A DNA stretch of 64,000 nt from Zanthoxylum bungeanum (lineage: Eukaryota; Streptophyta; Magnoliopsida; Sapindales; Rutaceae): assembly GCA_019454045.1 (NCBI GenBank), contig SKCR01023742.1, forward strand, positions 310,001 through 374,000. Reading direction: 5' to 3'. Below, piece after piece: positions 1 through 9,560 of the stretch. Within the stretch, counting starts at the first letter, position 1. Each line of letters starts with the position of its first letter. The notes beneath the pieces are model-generated. The model saw only the letters and a program-made list of their open reading frames with translations, had not been told where the DNA came from and did not search any database. A program made the position numbers and the translations under genes.

Positions 1-235
1 ATAATTGGAAGAAGAAATGCCCCTTGGGCGTGAGAGAGGGAAGAAGAAAAAGAGAGTTAGATGTGTTTTGTTTTAAATTGATTTCCAAAATCAATAATAA
101 TATATACCAAAATTTGTGAAATGGCTTTAAAAAAGTCAACAATTTTGGAGGCAAAAATGCATTAAATGCATTCAACAATCCACATCAACTATTCACATCA
201 CAAGTGACTTGACATCACATCACTCAAAGTGACAA

Positions 236-283
236 GTGATTTGACGCTTGATGTGACTAGTGATTTGACGCTTGATGTGACTT
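236..283 (-). promoter_or_regulatory. Twofold 24-bp U3 repeat (TTGACGC-containing) in R1a LTR
   Basis: Two adjacent near-identical 24-bp units, each holding ATTTGACGCTTGATGTGACT. The unit carries TTGAC (core of WRKY W-boxes) and TGACG (core of TGA/bZIP as-1 sites). It lies about 130 bp upstream, in element sense, of a TATATA at 101..106. The same pair is present in the other R1 LTRs. A promoter role is inferred from position and motif only. Confidence 0.5.
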
Positions 284-339
284 GTGGCCGCACTTGAATT
301 CGAAATGCGAGTGCGTCCGCAAACACTCCCGGGCTCGGG

Positions 340-639
340 TTCATTAATTCCAAATTAATGAATTTTCCGTTGCGTCGTAATTAAATAATTATGCCTAGCA
401 AAATTACTATTCACGTCGCTAACGAATTAATTCCAAATTAACTCGTTCGCCCGAATTAAATTCTAAATTTAATTCCGCGTCGAAATCTAATTTCGTATAA
501 TATATCGAATATATTATTTTATCGATTAATTCCAAATTAATCATTTTCTCTCTTTTATTAATATTTTATCCCAGATAAAATATCTCTGTAATTAATCCCA
601 GATTAATTTTCTCTCTCATCTAATTAATCCCAGATTAAT
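340..639. repeat. Array of perfect inverted repeats with 3-nt spacers (R1a LTR)
   Basis: Hairpin-forming units read directly here: 340..362 (arms 10, spacer CCA), 453..475 (arms 10, CTA), 481..495 (arms 6, CTA), 497..517 (arms 9, CGA), 524..542 (arms 8, CCA), 561..583 (arms 10, CCA), 590..608 (arms 8, CCA) and 623..639 (arms 7, CCA). Each consists of a word, exactly three bases, and the reverse complement of the word. See the findings for conservation in the other LTR copies. Confidence 0.88.
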
Positions 640-1687
640 AAAGTGCGAGCCATACATCATCGGTGAATCTTCGGGAAGCGACCAATGAGATCCCCGGATA
701 TGTTGGCAGTAAATCCGGTCGTCGAACTATCCGAACACGTACGTACCTAGTACTACGTTTGTACCGATTTACAAGACAAGGTTGGCTTCTTGTAAAGCAC
801 CATGCCTACCCAATTCTCTAGAAATATCCTTACAGGAATATGTGATCTATATCAGGCGTAGTATACGTAGTATTGCGTATTTCGATCCAGTATCGGATGT
901 CACGTTCAAGGCCTGGGGCTGGAATTATGTCTGCCCCGTACGAAGCACATATCGGATCTCTGGTAACTAGTCTCTATAATCGGATAAACATGACCTAGTC
1001 ATTTTATCCCGATAGCTGCAGCATATAAGAGAACCTGTCCCGTATCCTACGCGACCATCATCTCCACTATGACTGGAGTGATACTTCCGTCTTGACATCA
1101 TACCCAACACTCTACGATTCTCAATATACCCAGCAGAGGCGTACACAGAACCTGTTAAAGCCTTGGACAACCAAAACCAAATTATATTGATTGTCGCAAG
1201 TATTAGCGGTGCAAGTCTCAGGTTAAGACCAAATACACCTACCCTGATTCGGACTTCCATAGACACATGGTCATACTACCAATGGAATTTCGAGGGGTCT
1301 ATCCAGAGCGAAGCTGTTTTCCGTACCGTCGGTAAAACATAACCTCCTACTACACTTGCATGAGTATCCTATACCGAAATATATGAGAACTATGCCGTTA
1401 TGCCCTCATAACGCGCACAAGTGTAATACTAGTCTTTTTCGCATTATCGATGTCCAATCTCGATAATACTCTGAATAGGGATATTTAATGATTAAACCTT
1501 CGTGGATTGATACTGTCTCATATCATCTCAATCCACGAACTAATCATATGGACCTTTCATCATTTATACATCTTTTTGATATAATCACAAATGATAAAAG
1601 AGCAATTTACTTTGTCACATAGTTAATTTGTACAACAACACCATGATCTGTACAAATAGTGATGCTATGGGTCATAACTGTCCAACA

Positions 1688-1702
1688 ATCTCCCACTTGG
1701 CC
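1688..1702 (-). other. Polypurine tract of R1a
   Basis: On the minus strand this reads GGCCAAGTGGGAGAT directly before the LTR start TGTTGGACA. It is the plus-strand primer site typical of copia elements and is repeated at the same place in the other R1 copies. Confidence 0.85.
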
Positions 1703-2930
1703 TATAGCCAGTCACTCGAGTGTCCTACACCCGAACTATGTACGGTTCGCTCAAACTTCTACTGAGAAAATGCTTTCATCAGCGGATTTGCATGATTATT
1801 ATCTGATGCGATTTATTCGATCACACATCACCACGATGTATGATCTGAACGAATCAAATGAATAGTGAAGTATATATCTGGATCGTTGATGAGACCATTA
1901 ATTCTTTAGCCTGTGCTATAGCCTAGCTCAGCTGCTAACAGAACTATATCTAATCTAATTAGATTATTATCAATCTAGAAGGCTTCCATTGCTGTCTCAC
2001 CTACAATAATAATCCACTTGTGTTGTTTATTCGGTAACAGTATCTTGCATGGAAAATTTCCAGCTCAATGTTCCCTTATTCAAACTGTATAGTACCGTTG
2101 TTACGACTTATAGTCGGTTTTATCGGTTAGGAAACTTGCAACAGTGATCCTAGTCACTTCAAGTTCTCCTTCTCCATAGTATAAGACAACATCCTTAGTT
2201 CCTCTAAGATACTAAAGGATGTTCTTAACGTCAATCCAATGACTATCACTTGGATTGGCCTGATTGTGACTCCATATGCTCAAAGCGTATGAGACACCAG
2301 GTCGCGTACATTTATTCAATGTATGAGTTCTCAGAGAGTACTAACAACTTTAAATTTATCCCAGTATATCATTATTCCTAGAATAAAGGTTGTTTCTCCC
2401 AAGAATTCTACGGAGAATTTTCATGAAAGCCAAGCTTTCTCCGATGGTCTTATGGGAATATTATTTCCAAGAAATGATATATCATCATTATTTGGGACAT
2501 TCACTGTCAGTGCACTCCCACTAACCTCCTTATATACAAAAGAATCATTTTCGTTTTGAATTAAATCATATACCATTATGATTACATCAAAATGACAATT
2601 CCAAGAACGATATGCTTGCTTCAATCCATCCATGGATCGAATAACTTGCAAACCTTGTTTGCTAGTTATTGGTACGACAAAACCGTCAGGATGTTGTAAA
2701 CATCCTCCAAAAGGTTTCCGTTAAGAAAAGCGATTTTGGCATTTAGCTGCCACATTTCATAAATGAACCATGCAGCATTAGCAAGCATTATCCAAATGGA
2801 TTTTCCGTGGCAACAAGTAAAAAGGTTTCATCGTAATCGACAGAATATTGATAACGATACCTTTTCGCTACAAGCCTAGCTTAGTATGTTGGTACGTTGC
2901 CTTCCATGTACGTCTTCCTTGAAGACTTAT
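1703..2930 (-). pseudogene. R1a pol remnant: RNase H and C-terminal reverse transcriptase
   Basis: Decayed 3' part of a copia polyprotein on the minus strand. The RNase H part is next to the PPT (about 1703..2200). The RT part is best seen in the frame 2421..2651, which contains RSMDGLKQAYRSWN, matching the copia RT signature around S-x-(Y/F)-GLKQA-x-R-x-W. This is followed by a degraded VYK-x-VSGSA stretch, a degraded catalytic YVDD box (seen as NNDDIS) and GNNIPI...KAWLS. The catalytic box is destroyed and stops interrupt the rest, so it is non-functional. The reading frame is split from its N-terminal part (8344 onward) by insertion of R1b. Confidence 0.85.
2926..2930. repeat. Target-site duplication CTTAT, left of R1b
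   Basis: CTTAT precedes the R1b left terminus TGTTGG and recurs at 8339..8343 after CCAACA. Removing the insert and one copy restores ...GACTTATATAGTACC, which matches the uninterrupted copy near 23187 in R1c. Confidence 0.93.
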
Positions 2931-3017
2931 TGTTGGTTATTATCTAGGTCCCAAGATCAAACAAGACATGAAAACCATGTGTGAACATACCAACGGAGAT
3001 AGCGGAATACTCACATC
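2931..3017 (-). repeat. Inverted U5 terminus of R1b
   Basis: Reverse complement of 8252..8338 over 87 bp with two mismatches by hand comparison. It starts TGTTGGTTATTATCTAGG and ends ...ACTCACATC, where it joins forward LTR sequence starting ATATATATAAG. The two sequences share TC at the junction. Confidence 0.92.
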
Positions 3018-3386
3018 ATATATATAAGTATCGGATACTTATGCAAGTGCGATAGGAGGTCGTGTTTCACTGATGGTACGGGAAACAGCTTCGCTCTGGA
3101 TAGACCCCTCGGAATCCCATTGGTATTATGTCTATGTGTCTATGGGAGGCCGAAATCAAGGTAGGTGTGTATAGTCTTAACCTGAGACTTACATCGCTAA
3201 TACTTACGATAATCGGTAGACTTTGGTCTTGGTGGTACAGGGCTTTAACCGGTTCTGCGTACACCACTTCTGGGTTTATCAGAGAGTCGTAGTGTATTGG
3301 GTGTGATGTCAAGATGGAAGTATCACTTCAGTCATAGTGGAGATGATGTCACGCAGGATACGGTACTAGTATATCCAATAGAGACT
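3018..3386 (+). repeat. Forward LTR fragment inside the R1b left end
   Basis: Nearly identical to 6548..6897 of the same element's 3' LTR. It then skips about 45 bp and continues with a short piece resembling 6945..6963 (ATATCC...TAGAGACT). The long frame on its minus strand (3067..3312) recurs at 6594..6839 only because the sequence is duplicated. Confidence 0.87.
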
Positions 3387-3834
3387 TATTTGTCATTTTT
3401 ATATGTTTGAGATTTTATTATATTCAAAATATAAATTATGTTATTTATATCTAATGTGTTTATCTCAGTATCATCTTTATATAATAAAACACTTTAGTGT
3501 TCTAGAATATAAAGGTTTATCCGCAACGGATTAAACATTGATATAGAGATAATATCTCTAGTCAAACTAGTTACATTATAACAGTTCCTAATTTAAGTAC
3601 ATACCCAAAGGGTAGTTCCTAAACTTAGGTATCTACGGTCGAAACAGCGACTTTCGTCCCGTTTTCGATTCGCAGAGAAATCTCGGCTTGAAGTCAGTAT
3701 CCTGCTCATAGCGGATTCTGAACATTAATACATATATTTTATATACCACACTAAGTATTTAAAATCCAATTTCAATACTAGTAGTGAACATAACTTTGAC
3801 AAATATTTTAAAGTTAGAGCCTCGCCCTTTCTTG
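3387..3834 (-). repeat. Inverted internal block of R1b (gag/protease spacer)
   Basis: This block reads in the same direction as the minus-strand elements. It matches 61730..62170 of R1e and 9590..9990 of R1a, the region between the gag zinc knuckle and integrase. At about 3834 the orientation flips to plus within AATTGATTTGATCA. Confidence 0.82.
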
Positions 3835-6225
3835 AAATTGATTTGATCAATAGAGACTTATTTGTGCCATTGTTGTCTAGGACACAATTAAACGAGACTC
3901 GTATATCCACACTTTTGAAGAGTGGGTACTAGGACTAATTTGACTATTCAAATAAGGTCTGCGAATCTAGTTTATTAGGTAAAGTACCTAAAATACTATT
4001 TACTTGGTAATAGTAAAAGGGCCACCGATCTGTTAGCCCTATTCATGGTGAAGTAAGTGGGCCATATCTAGCTACACTAGATGTGAACATGAATATTTCG
4101 TGACCTTAACGGATGTGGCATCACGTTATGGTTATCTGTTTCTTTTGAAGAACACAAATCGGAAACTTTAAAGTTTAGACACGAAGTAAATAAACAGATC
4201 GGCTATAGTATTATTCCGCCACGGTAAGACCGTAATGGAAAATACTTAAGCAGTAAGTTTCATACGTACATGAAAGAGTACGGTATTCTTTCAAATGAGG
4301 ACTCCTCCCGAGACACGTCAGTTAGACGGTGTGTCCGAACTAAAAACTGAATTTTGTTGGACATGATAAGGTTTATCACGAGTCGCTCTGAGCTACTGTT
4401 TCCTTCAATAGGATATGTATTACAGTGCAAAACTTATTTAGAATAAGGTTCCATATAAATCTGTTTGACAGATGTCATATAGGATATGAACAGGGAAGAA
4501 ACGAGGTTCTCATTCCTGATAATTGGGTATGCCAGGCATAACGTTTGGATGATACCAAACTAAAAGACTCGAAATGGATAAGTGCCAATATAGGTTATCC
4601 TAAGGGAAACCATAAGTATAGTACTTATAAATCTCACATGAGAACAATGTGATTGTTGCTCACCATGCGGTTTTTCCTGAGAGGAATACCGATATGCAGT
4701 GGTCAGTGGGAGGATAGTGATACTCGATGAAAATCGGAGTAATACTGTTCAAGGCACGAAGTCCTTAAATGGAACACAAATAGTTCATCTATGATGAATC
4801 TATACCATTAATCTTCAAATACACAAGAAACTAGTAGATCGGATAGAGTCAGAAAACAACCTAGGGTATGGGTTTCTGATCTAACCTCATAAAGATGTCA
4901 ATCTTATGAAGGTATACCAACCGACTACGTTTTGAGGAAGTGATACGAGGTATCGACTCCCTATTATGGCAAAGTGCCATGAATCCGAAATGGATTCCAT
5001 GTATAACAACTATTTTGGATACTAGTTGTTGTACCACAAGCATTGTGCCTATTGGTACATTAAACGTCTTCAAGGAAGACATACATGGAAGGCAACATAC
5101 CAACGTACAAAGCTGGGCTTTTGACGGAAAGGTATCGTTATCAACATTGTGTTAATAACGGTTCAACCTTTTACCTGTTGCCATGGTAAATCCATTTTGA
5201 AGATGCTTGTAGATAACTGTATATTTCATTTATGAAATGTGTCAGTTACAAATCAAAATCGCTTTCCTGAAAAGGAAACCTTTTGGAGGATGTTTACAAC
5301 ATTCTGACGATTTTGTATAACCAACAAACGAGGTTTGCGGGTTATTCGATCCATGTTTGGATTAATGCAAGCATAAGGTTCTTGGAACTGTCGTTTTGAA
5401 ATAATCATAATGGTTTATGATTTGACTCAAAATGAAATAATTCTTGTGTATATAAGGAGGTTAGTGGGAGAGCGCACTGACAGTTAAATTCCCATATAGC
5501 AATTGATGAAAGCTGGGCTTTCAATAGAAATTCTCCGTAGAATTCTGGGGAGTAACAACCTTTATTCGAGGAATAAAGATCCACTGGGATAGATTTGGAG
5601 TTGGTTAACACTCTCTGGAAATTGTACATTCAAAATGTACCTGATTTGGTGTCTCATACGCTTCGAGCATATGGAGTCACAATCAGGTCAATCCAAGTGA
5701 TAGTCACTGGATTGAAGTTAAGAACATCTGTTAGTATCTCAGAGAACTAAAGATGATATCTTAAACTATGGAGAAGGAGAACTTGAAGTGACTGGGATCA
5801 CTGCTGCAAGTTTCCAAACGATTAAATAATACGGTACTATTAAGTTTGAACACTGGGACAGTGAGCTGGAAATATTCCGAGCAAGATAACCGTTGCCGAA
5901 TAAACAACAAATGCGGATTATTGCTGCAGCTGAGGCAGCAAAAGAAGCCATTTGGATCGAAAATAAATCTAATTAGATTAGATATAGTTCTGTTAGCAGC
6001 TGAACTAGGCGTCAGCACAGGCTAAGGAATTGAAGGTCTCATCGACGATCCAGATATATACTTCGATATCATCTGATTCGTTCGGATCACACATCGTGGC
6101 GATGTGATGATCGTATAAATCACGTCAGACGATTATCAAACAAATCCGCTGACGAAAACCTTTCCTCAGCAATTTGAGCGAACCGTACATAGTTCGGGTG
6201 TGGGGCACTTGAGTGACTGGCTATG
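3835..6225 (+). pseudogene. R1b pol remnant: integrase, RT, RNase H
   Basis: Decayed copia pol on the plus strand. The integrase core is recognisable near 4097..4160 as EYFVTLTDVASRYGYLFL, matching the copia integrase pattern with SRYGY. Further on, RT start motifs are seen as SEMDSMY (about 4985) and TYKAGLLTERY (about 5098), then RSMFGL followed by a degraded KQA (about 5352). RNase H appears as a run of alanines and EAIWI near 5925 and a degraded SADNLADP-like stretch near 6140. Many stops and frameshifts occur. The order is the copia order, integrase before RT. It has no functional capacity. Confidence 0.85.
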
Positions 6226-6240
6226 TGCCAAGTGGGAGAT
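6226..6240 (+). other. Polypurine tract of R1b
   Basis: GCCAAGTGGGAGAT directly before TGTTGGACAA of the 3' LTR; the usual copia plus-strand primer position. Confidence 0.85.
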
Positions 6241-7301
6241 TGTTGGACAAAATGACCCATAGCGTCACTATTTGTACAGATCATTGTGTTGTTGTAGCAA
6301 ATTAACTATGTGACAAGGAAATTGCACTCTCATCATTTGTGATTAGATCACCATAGATATATAAATGAAGAGAGGTCCCTATGATTAGTTCCTGGATTGA
6401 GAATGATATGAGACAGTATCAATCCCCGAAGGTTTAATCATTAAATATCCCTAGTCGGAGTATTATCGAGACTGGACATCGATAATGCAGAATAGGCTAG
6501 TATTGCACTTTTGTGCGTTGTGAGGGCACAACGGCATAATTCTCATATATATAAGTATCGGATACTTATGCAAGTGCGATAGGAGGTCGTGTTTCACCGA
6601 TGGTACGGGAAACAGCTTCGCTCTGGATAGACCCCTCGGAATCCCATTGGTATTATGACTATGTGTCTGTGGGAGGCCGAAATCAAGGTAGGTGTGTATA
6701 GTCTTAACCTGAGACTTACATCGCTAATACTTGCGATAATCGGTAGACTTTGGTCTTGGTGGTACAGGGCTTTAACCGGTTCTGCGTACACCACTTCTGG
6801 GTTTATCAGAGAGTCGTAGTGTATTGGGTGTGATGTCAAGACGGAAGTATCACTTCAGTCATAGTGGAGATGATGTCACGCAGGATACGGTACTAGTGCT
6901 CTTGAGTGATGCGCATCCAATCGGGATATTGTGACCAGGTCATGAATATCCGATTATAGAGACTATGTTACCAGACATCCGATATGTGTTTCGGACGGGG
7001 CAGACACTTATCCAGCCCCAGCCCTAGCACGTGACTATCCGATACTAGGCCGATATGCACAATACAATTGTATACTACGCTTGATACAGATCTTAATATT
7101 CTTAAATGGATATGTCCGGAGAATTGGGTAGACTTGGTGCTTTGCTAGGAGTCGACCTTGTCTCGTAAATCGGTAGAACGTAGTACTTGGTACGTACGTG
7201 ATTCGGATACTCCGACGACCGCATTAACTGCCAACTTATCCGGGGATCTCATGGGTCGCTTCCCGATAATCCACCGATGACGTACAACTCGCACTCATTA
7301 A

Positions 7302-7593
7302 ATAATCTGGGATTATATAGAAGAGAGAGAATTAATCTAGGATTAATTACAGAGATATTTTATCTAGGATAAAATATCGTCTAGAGAGAGATAACGATTA
7401 ATTTGGAATTAATCGATAAATTAATATATTCGATATATTAAATGAAATTAGATTTCGACGCGGAATTAAATTATATTTTAATTCGGGCGAACGAATTAAT
7501 TTAGAATTAATTCGTTAGCGACGTGAATAGTGAATTCGCTAGGCGTAATCATTTAATTACGACGCGACGAAAAATTCACTAATTGAGAATTAG
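7302..7593. repeat. Array of perfect inverted repeats with 3-nt spacers (R1b LTR)
   Basis: Units: 7302..7316 (arms 6, spacer TGG), 7330..7348 (8, TAG), 7354..7378 (11, TAG), 7395..7415 (9, TGG), 7421..7441 (9, TCG), 7444..7456 (5, TAG), 7463..7484 (8, spacer 6), 7492..7514 (10, TAG), a short CGC-TAG-GCG near 7535, and 7579..7593 (6, GAG). The same positions hold inverted repeats in the R1a, R1c, R1d and R1e LTRs. Confidence 0.88.
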
Positions 7594-7657
7594 CAAACCC
7601 GAGCCCGAGTGTGATTGCGAGCGCATTCGTATTTCGAATTCGAGTGCGGCAACGCAA

Positions 7658-7703
7658 GTCACATCAAGCGTCAATCATTTGTCACATCAAGCGTCAAATC
7701 AAA
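7658..7703 (+). promoter_or_regulatory. Twofold U3 repeat upstream of TATA (R1b LTR)
   Basis: Two units of GTCACATCAAGCGTCAA..., the reverse complement of the TTGACGC units described in R1a. They lie about 190 bp upstream of the TATA-like box. Promoter function is inferred. Confidence 0.5.
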
Positions 7704-7894
7704 TGTCTCTTTGAGTGATGTGATTGATTGATGTGATTGAGTTGATTGATTGAAAGACTTACATCAAGTCACTTTAATAAAGTGAAATGAATAGTTGATG
7801 TAAGTAGGTGTAATAGTGTTTGGAGGGAAAAACATTTACTTTTGGTTTTATTTAATCAAATAAGTAAATGGTTTTAATATTTTTTCTTGGAAAT

Positions 7895-7902
7895 TATATA
7901 AA
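7895..7902 (+). promoter_or_regulatory. TATA-like box in R1b LTR
   Basis: TATATAAA in the 3' fifth of the LTR, followed by a pyrimidine-rich stretch. This is the expected U3/R boundary of a copia LTR with a long U3. Confidence 0.5.
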
Positions 7903-8338
7903 GCATTTTTGGAAAATGCTTCACCAACTTTTACACATTTTCATTTCTCTCTTTTCTCACCAAAAACTCACGCCCAAGGGGCATTATTTTCTCTTCTACA
8001 CAGCTCACTGTCGTGAGCTTCAAGGGAGGCAATGAGTGGTTTTCATGGTGAAAAATCAAGTGCTAGCACACTTACGAGTCTTGCCAAGGTGGTAGGGAGG
8101 TTCGCCCATGAGCCGGGATCCGTTAGACGAGGCTTGGAGCTCCGTTTGTCATCTCAAAAATCTGAAAATGGAGGCAGTGAACTGCAGCAGTTTGGCGTCC
8201 TTGGCAGTGGCTATTTGGCCTTGATTCGTCTCCAAATCGACTCAACCAATCGATGTGAGTATTCCGCTATCTCCGTTGGTGTGTTCACACATGATTTTCA
8301 TGTCTTGTTTGATCTTGGGACCTAGATAATAACCAACA

Positions 8339-8343
8339 CTTAT
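8339..8343. repeat. Target-site duplication CTTAT, right of R1b
   Basis: Second copy of the duplication described at 2926..2930. Confidence 0.93.
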
Positions 8344-9560
8344 ATAGTACCAAAAGGCATAATGCCTTGCGGTACAACAACTAGTGTCTAAACATAGTTG
8401 GTATACATGGAATCCATTTCGGATATCATGGCACTTTTCCATAATACGGAGTCGATACCTTGTATCACTTCCTCATATGTATTCAGTTCGTATTCCTCAA
8501 TAAGATTGACATCTTTATGAGGTGAGAACAGAAACCCATACCTCCCAGGTTATTTTCTGACTCTCTCCGACTTACGCGGTTCTTGTATATTCGAAGATTA
8601 CTGGTATAGTTTCATCCTTGATGAACTATTTGTGTTCTATTAAGGAATCAGTGCCTTGAATAGTATTACTCCGATTTACATCGAGTTTTACTTTCCTCCC
8701 ACTTACCACTGCATTTAGGTATTCCTCTTAGGAAAACCGCATGGCGAACAACAATTACATTGTTCTCTTGTGAGTTGTATAAGTACTATACTTTGGTTTC
8801 CCTTGGATAACCAACAATTGGCACTTATCCCATTTGGGTTTTAGTTTGGTATCATCCAAACGTATGCCTAGCATTCCCAAATCTTCAGGAATGAGAAACC
8901 CGGTTTCTTTCCTGTTCATATCTAATATGAATTATGTCAAACAGATTTTTATGGAACCTTATTCAAAATAAGTTCTGCACTGTTTAATGCTTATCTGTTG
9001 AAGGAAATGGTAGCTCAGAGTGACTCATGATTAACCTTATCATGTCCAACAAGATTCGGTTTCTCTGTTCGGACACACCGTCAAATTGACGTGTTCCGGG
9101 AGGAGTCCTCATTGAAAGAATACTATACTCTTTCAAGTATATGAGAAACCTATTGCTTAAGTATTTTCATCATGGTCTAACCGTGATGAGTTAATACTTT
9201 AGCCGATCTGTTTGTCTACTTCGTGTTGAAACTCTAAAAGTTTCTGATTTGTGTTTCAAAAGAAACACATAACCATAAAGTGATGCCACATCCGTAAAGG
9301 TCACGAAACATTCATATCCACCTCTAGCCTAGCTAGACATGGGCCCAGTTACTTCACTATGAATAAGAGCTAACAGATCGGTGGCACTTGTACTTTTACC
9401 AAGTAAATGTGTTATAAGCACTTTGCCCAATATCTAGATTCGTAGACATTATTTGAATAGAATCAAATCCATCCTAGTATCCACTCTTCGAAAATATGGA
9501 TATACGAGTCTTGTTTAATTGTGTCCCAGACAACAATGCCACAATTAATTTTTAACCGAT
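8344..9560 (-). pseudogene. R1a pol remnant: N-terminal RT and integrase
   Basis: Continuation of the R1a pol region on the minus strand after R1b. Read on the minus strand it contains the degraded RT start (EMDSMY-like, near 8400..8430), a GYP-like stretch near 8800, and the degraded TPPGT segment near 9090..9110. The integrase core SRYGY region lies near 9255..9310. Frameshifts and stops are frequent. The corresponding positions in R1c (22384..24380) and R1e (59830..61690) are colinear, which supports the assignment. Confidence 0.78.

Larger units (their letters stand above)
1..1687 (-). repeat. R1a 3' LTR (minus-strand element), truncated by window start
   Basis: Long terminal repeat of a copia-type element read on the minus strand. 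Its inner end is ...TGTCCAACA at 1687, the reverse complement of the family LTR start TGTTGGACA, and it is followed at once by a polypurine tract. It aligns by eye along its whole length with the LTRs at 12479..14533, 20302..22378 and 27699..29774. The outer (U5) end lies left of the window. It contains the U3 inverted-repeat array (340..639) and the two 24-bp repeats (236..283). Open frames inside it, such as 967..1266, are parts of the LTR and not genes. Confidence 0.93.
2931..8338 (+). mobile_element. R1b: rearranged copia LTR element nested in R1a
   Basis: A 5408-bp insertion flanked by the 5-bp duplication CTTAT. The right part is normal: pol remnant, PPT, and a complete 2098-bp LTR ending CCAACA. 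The left part is not a normal 5' LTR. It begins with an 87-bp inverted copy of the right LTR's own U5 end (2931..3017). A forward LTR fragment follows (3018..3386), then an inverted internal block (3387..3834). PBS, leader and most of gag are missing. The outer ends are thus terminal inverted repeats, both U5-type, yet the flanking duplication and the empty-site comparison show that the whole structure is one insertion. Confidence 0.88.
6241..8338 (+). repeat. R1b 3' LTR (complete, 2098 bp)
   Basis: Starts TGTTGGACAA and ends GATAATAACCAACA, followed by the CTTAT duplication. Its inverted-repeat array lies at 7302..7593, the 24-bp repeats at about 7658..7703 and a TATA-like box at 7895..7902. 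The frame 8032..8325 lies in the R/U5 part of the LTR and is not a gene. Confidence 0.93.

Noticed and set aside
967..1266. Frames of 70-110 codons recurring in R1 LTRs (967..1266, 12787..13011, 20574..20879, 29131..29463)
   Set aside because: They lie wholly inside LTRs, vary in ends and frame, and resemble no protein family.
2421..2651. 76-codon frame as a gene
   Set aside because: It is a fragment of a decayed copia RT with a destroyed catalytic box.
2931..8338. R1b as a Mutator-like or other TIR DNA transposon (87-bp terminal inverted repeats)
   Set aside because: The termini are R1 U5 sequence, the duplication is 5 bp and not 9, and the interior is copia pol plus a full LTR.
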